Shown here: positions 63,649-64,000 of the stretch, in pieces
How positions within the stretch are numbered: position 1 is the stretch's first letter
Layout of the letters: each line of letters begins with the position of its first letter
NCBI RefSeq assembly: GCF_037201965.1
Contig: NZ_CP147518.1
Span: forward strand, 6,813,001 to 6,877,000
Reading direction: 5' to 3'
Source of the DNA: Spirosoma sp. SC4-14
GTDB lineage: Bacteria > Bacteroidota > Bacteroidia > Cytophagales > Spirosomataceae
Length of the DNA: 64,000 nt
Notes under the pieces: model-generated
Seen by the model: only the letters and a program-made list of their open reading frames with translations
What the model was told of the DNA's origin: nothing
Databases searched by the model: none
Translations under genes and position numbers: made by a program

Positions 63649-64000
63649 AAGCGTTGAATTAAATGCCTATGAATCAAGCAACACAAAGCAATAACCAGTT
63701 GATTTACAGAACCAAGGCACTCAACTGGCAGAACGGTTTTCATAGGCTGTTTTCGAAGCACAAAACAAGTGCTTAAACATTACCTGAATTTTACTCTACC
63801 GTTGTCAGCGCATTATCAATCAGGCCTGATGCCCGAAAAAATTTAACAAAAACTACTTTTTCAATAGATTACTATTACGCACCAGGGCTTCTTATCAATA
63901 ATGTTCTCCCAGTTCTAAATAAAATTAGAACACGGATGACACCGATTAAAGCTTTCTTATCTGTGGAAATCCGTTCAATCGGTGTCATCCGTGTTGCGCT
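63649..64000. other. intergenic region upstream of the SusC unit
   Basis: 352 bp to the window edge, no gene. GCCTATGAA/TTCATAGGC (63665-63673/63739-63747) and AAGCAC/GTGCTT (~63756-63774) are perfect small dyads that may regulate the minus-strand uptake unit. The long palindrome 63929-63995 follows. Confidence 0.55.
63929..63995. repeat. perfect 19-bp inverted repeat at the right edge
   Basis: AACACGGATGACACCGATT (63929-63947) and AATCGGTGTCATCCGTGTT (63977-63995) are exact reverse complements around a 29-nt loop that contains GGAAATCCG. I remember similar GGATGACACCGATT phrases in Spirosoma-like genomes, but did not check. Confidence 0.85.

Noticed and set aside
1-64000. CRISPR array, intact insertion sequence, rRNA or prophage
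   Set aside because: No regularly spaced repeats, transposase, rRNA signature or phage structural genes were seen; the repeats present are palindromes, not spacer arrays.

Overview
The window looks like a chromosomal segment of a Cytophagales bacterium (phylum Bacteroidota), most likely Spirosoma or a close relative. Reasons: a SusC/SusD pair, the mutY-ssb-gldE gliding-motility gene order, a 29-residue COX24-like micro-ribosomal protein, TAnnTTTG-type -7 boxes, few clear Shine-Dalgarno sites, several LytTR regulators, and many exported or lipoprotein-signal proteins. The genus is my inference; I could not run a search.

Layout. 1-1722 is an AT-rich accessory edge: the tail of an unknown gene, a broken vsr repair endonuclease with two 16-nt GC-rich inserts, an HNH protein whose last motif His is Tyr, and a small phage-type protein. 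1924-7542 (minus) holds a subtilisin-like protease and an exported oxidative sugar-metabolism group (DUF3500 protein, GMC oxidoreductase, TIM-barrel isomerase). 7752-15297 is housekeeping: a membrane protein, gldE, ssb, mutY, an HU protein, a TPR protein, the micro-ribosomal protein and RNase G. 15399-18617 is the least conventional locus: a 56-residue peptide with a CC motif, an LpxL-like acyltransferase without its catalytic acid, a divergent membrane LytTR regulator and a receiver-defective LuxR-type regulator. 18849-29245 carries dnaG, a vanadium-haloperoxidase/PAP2-like lipoprotein, a Prc-like S41 protease, an FKBP isomerase, and atpA-atpG split from the other ATP synthase genes.

29370-36018 holds small envelope proteins, an OmpR-type two-component pair and a ferritin flanked by two related small proteins and a CXXC-less HMA-like protein. 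36065-44415 holds an M23 peptidase, homoserine kinase, a lytic transglycosylase, a GH20 hexosaminidase and a UbiG-like methyltransferase, so peptidoglycan and amino-sugar handling is prominent. 44612-49224 has a LytTR/LytS pair, an ECF sigma factor with a cupin anti-sigma factor, and an amino-acid permease. 49651-57578 couples a TPR-histidine kinase and a sigma-54 activator to a divergent run of three alpha/beta hydrolases and an SDR, with a four-half-site operator candidate between them. 57741-63648 is a SusD/SusC nutrient-uptake unit with an exported companion.

A recurring structural theme is intergenic palindromes, each of a different sequence but often built from short repeated words (6338, 7546, 18687, 25431, 28261, 63929). 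Several lie where they cannot be ordinary terminators: between divergent genes, inside the atpA-atpG operon, or against a start codon. I saw no tRNA, rRNA, CRISPR array or intact insertion sequence.
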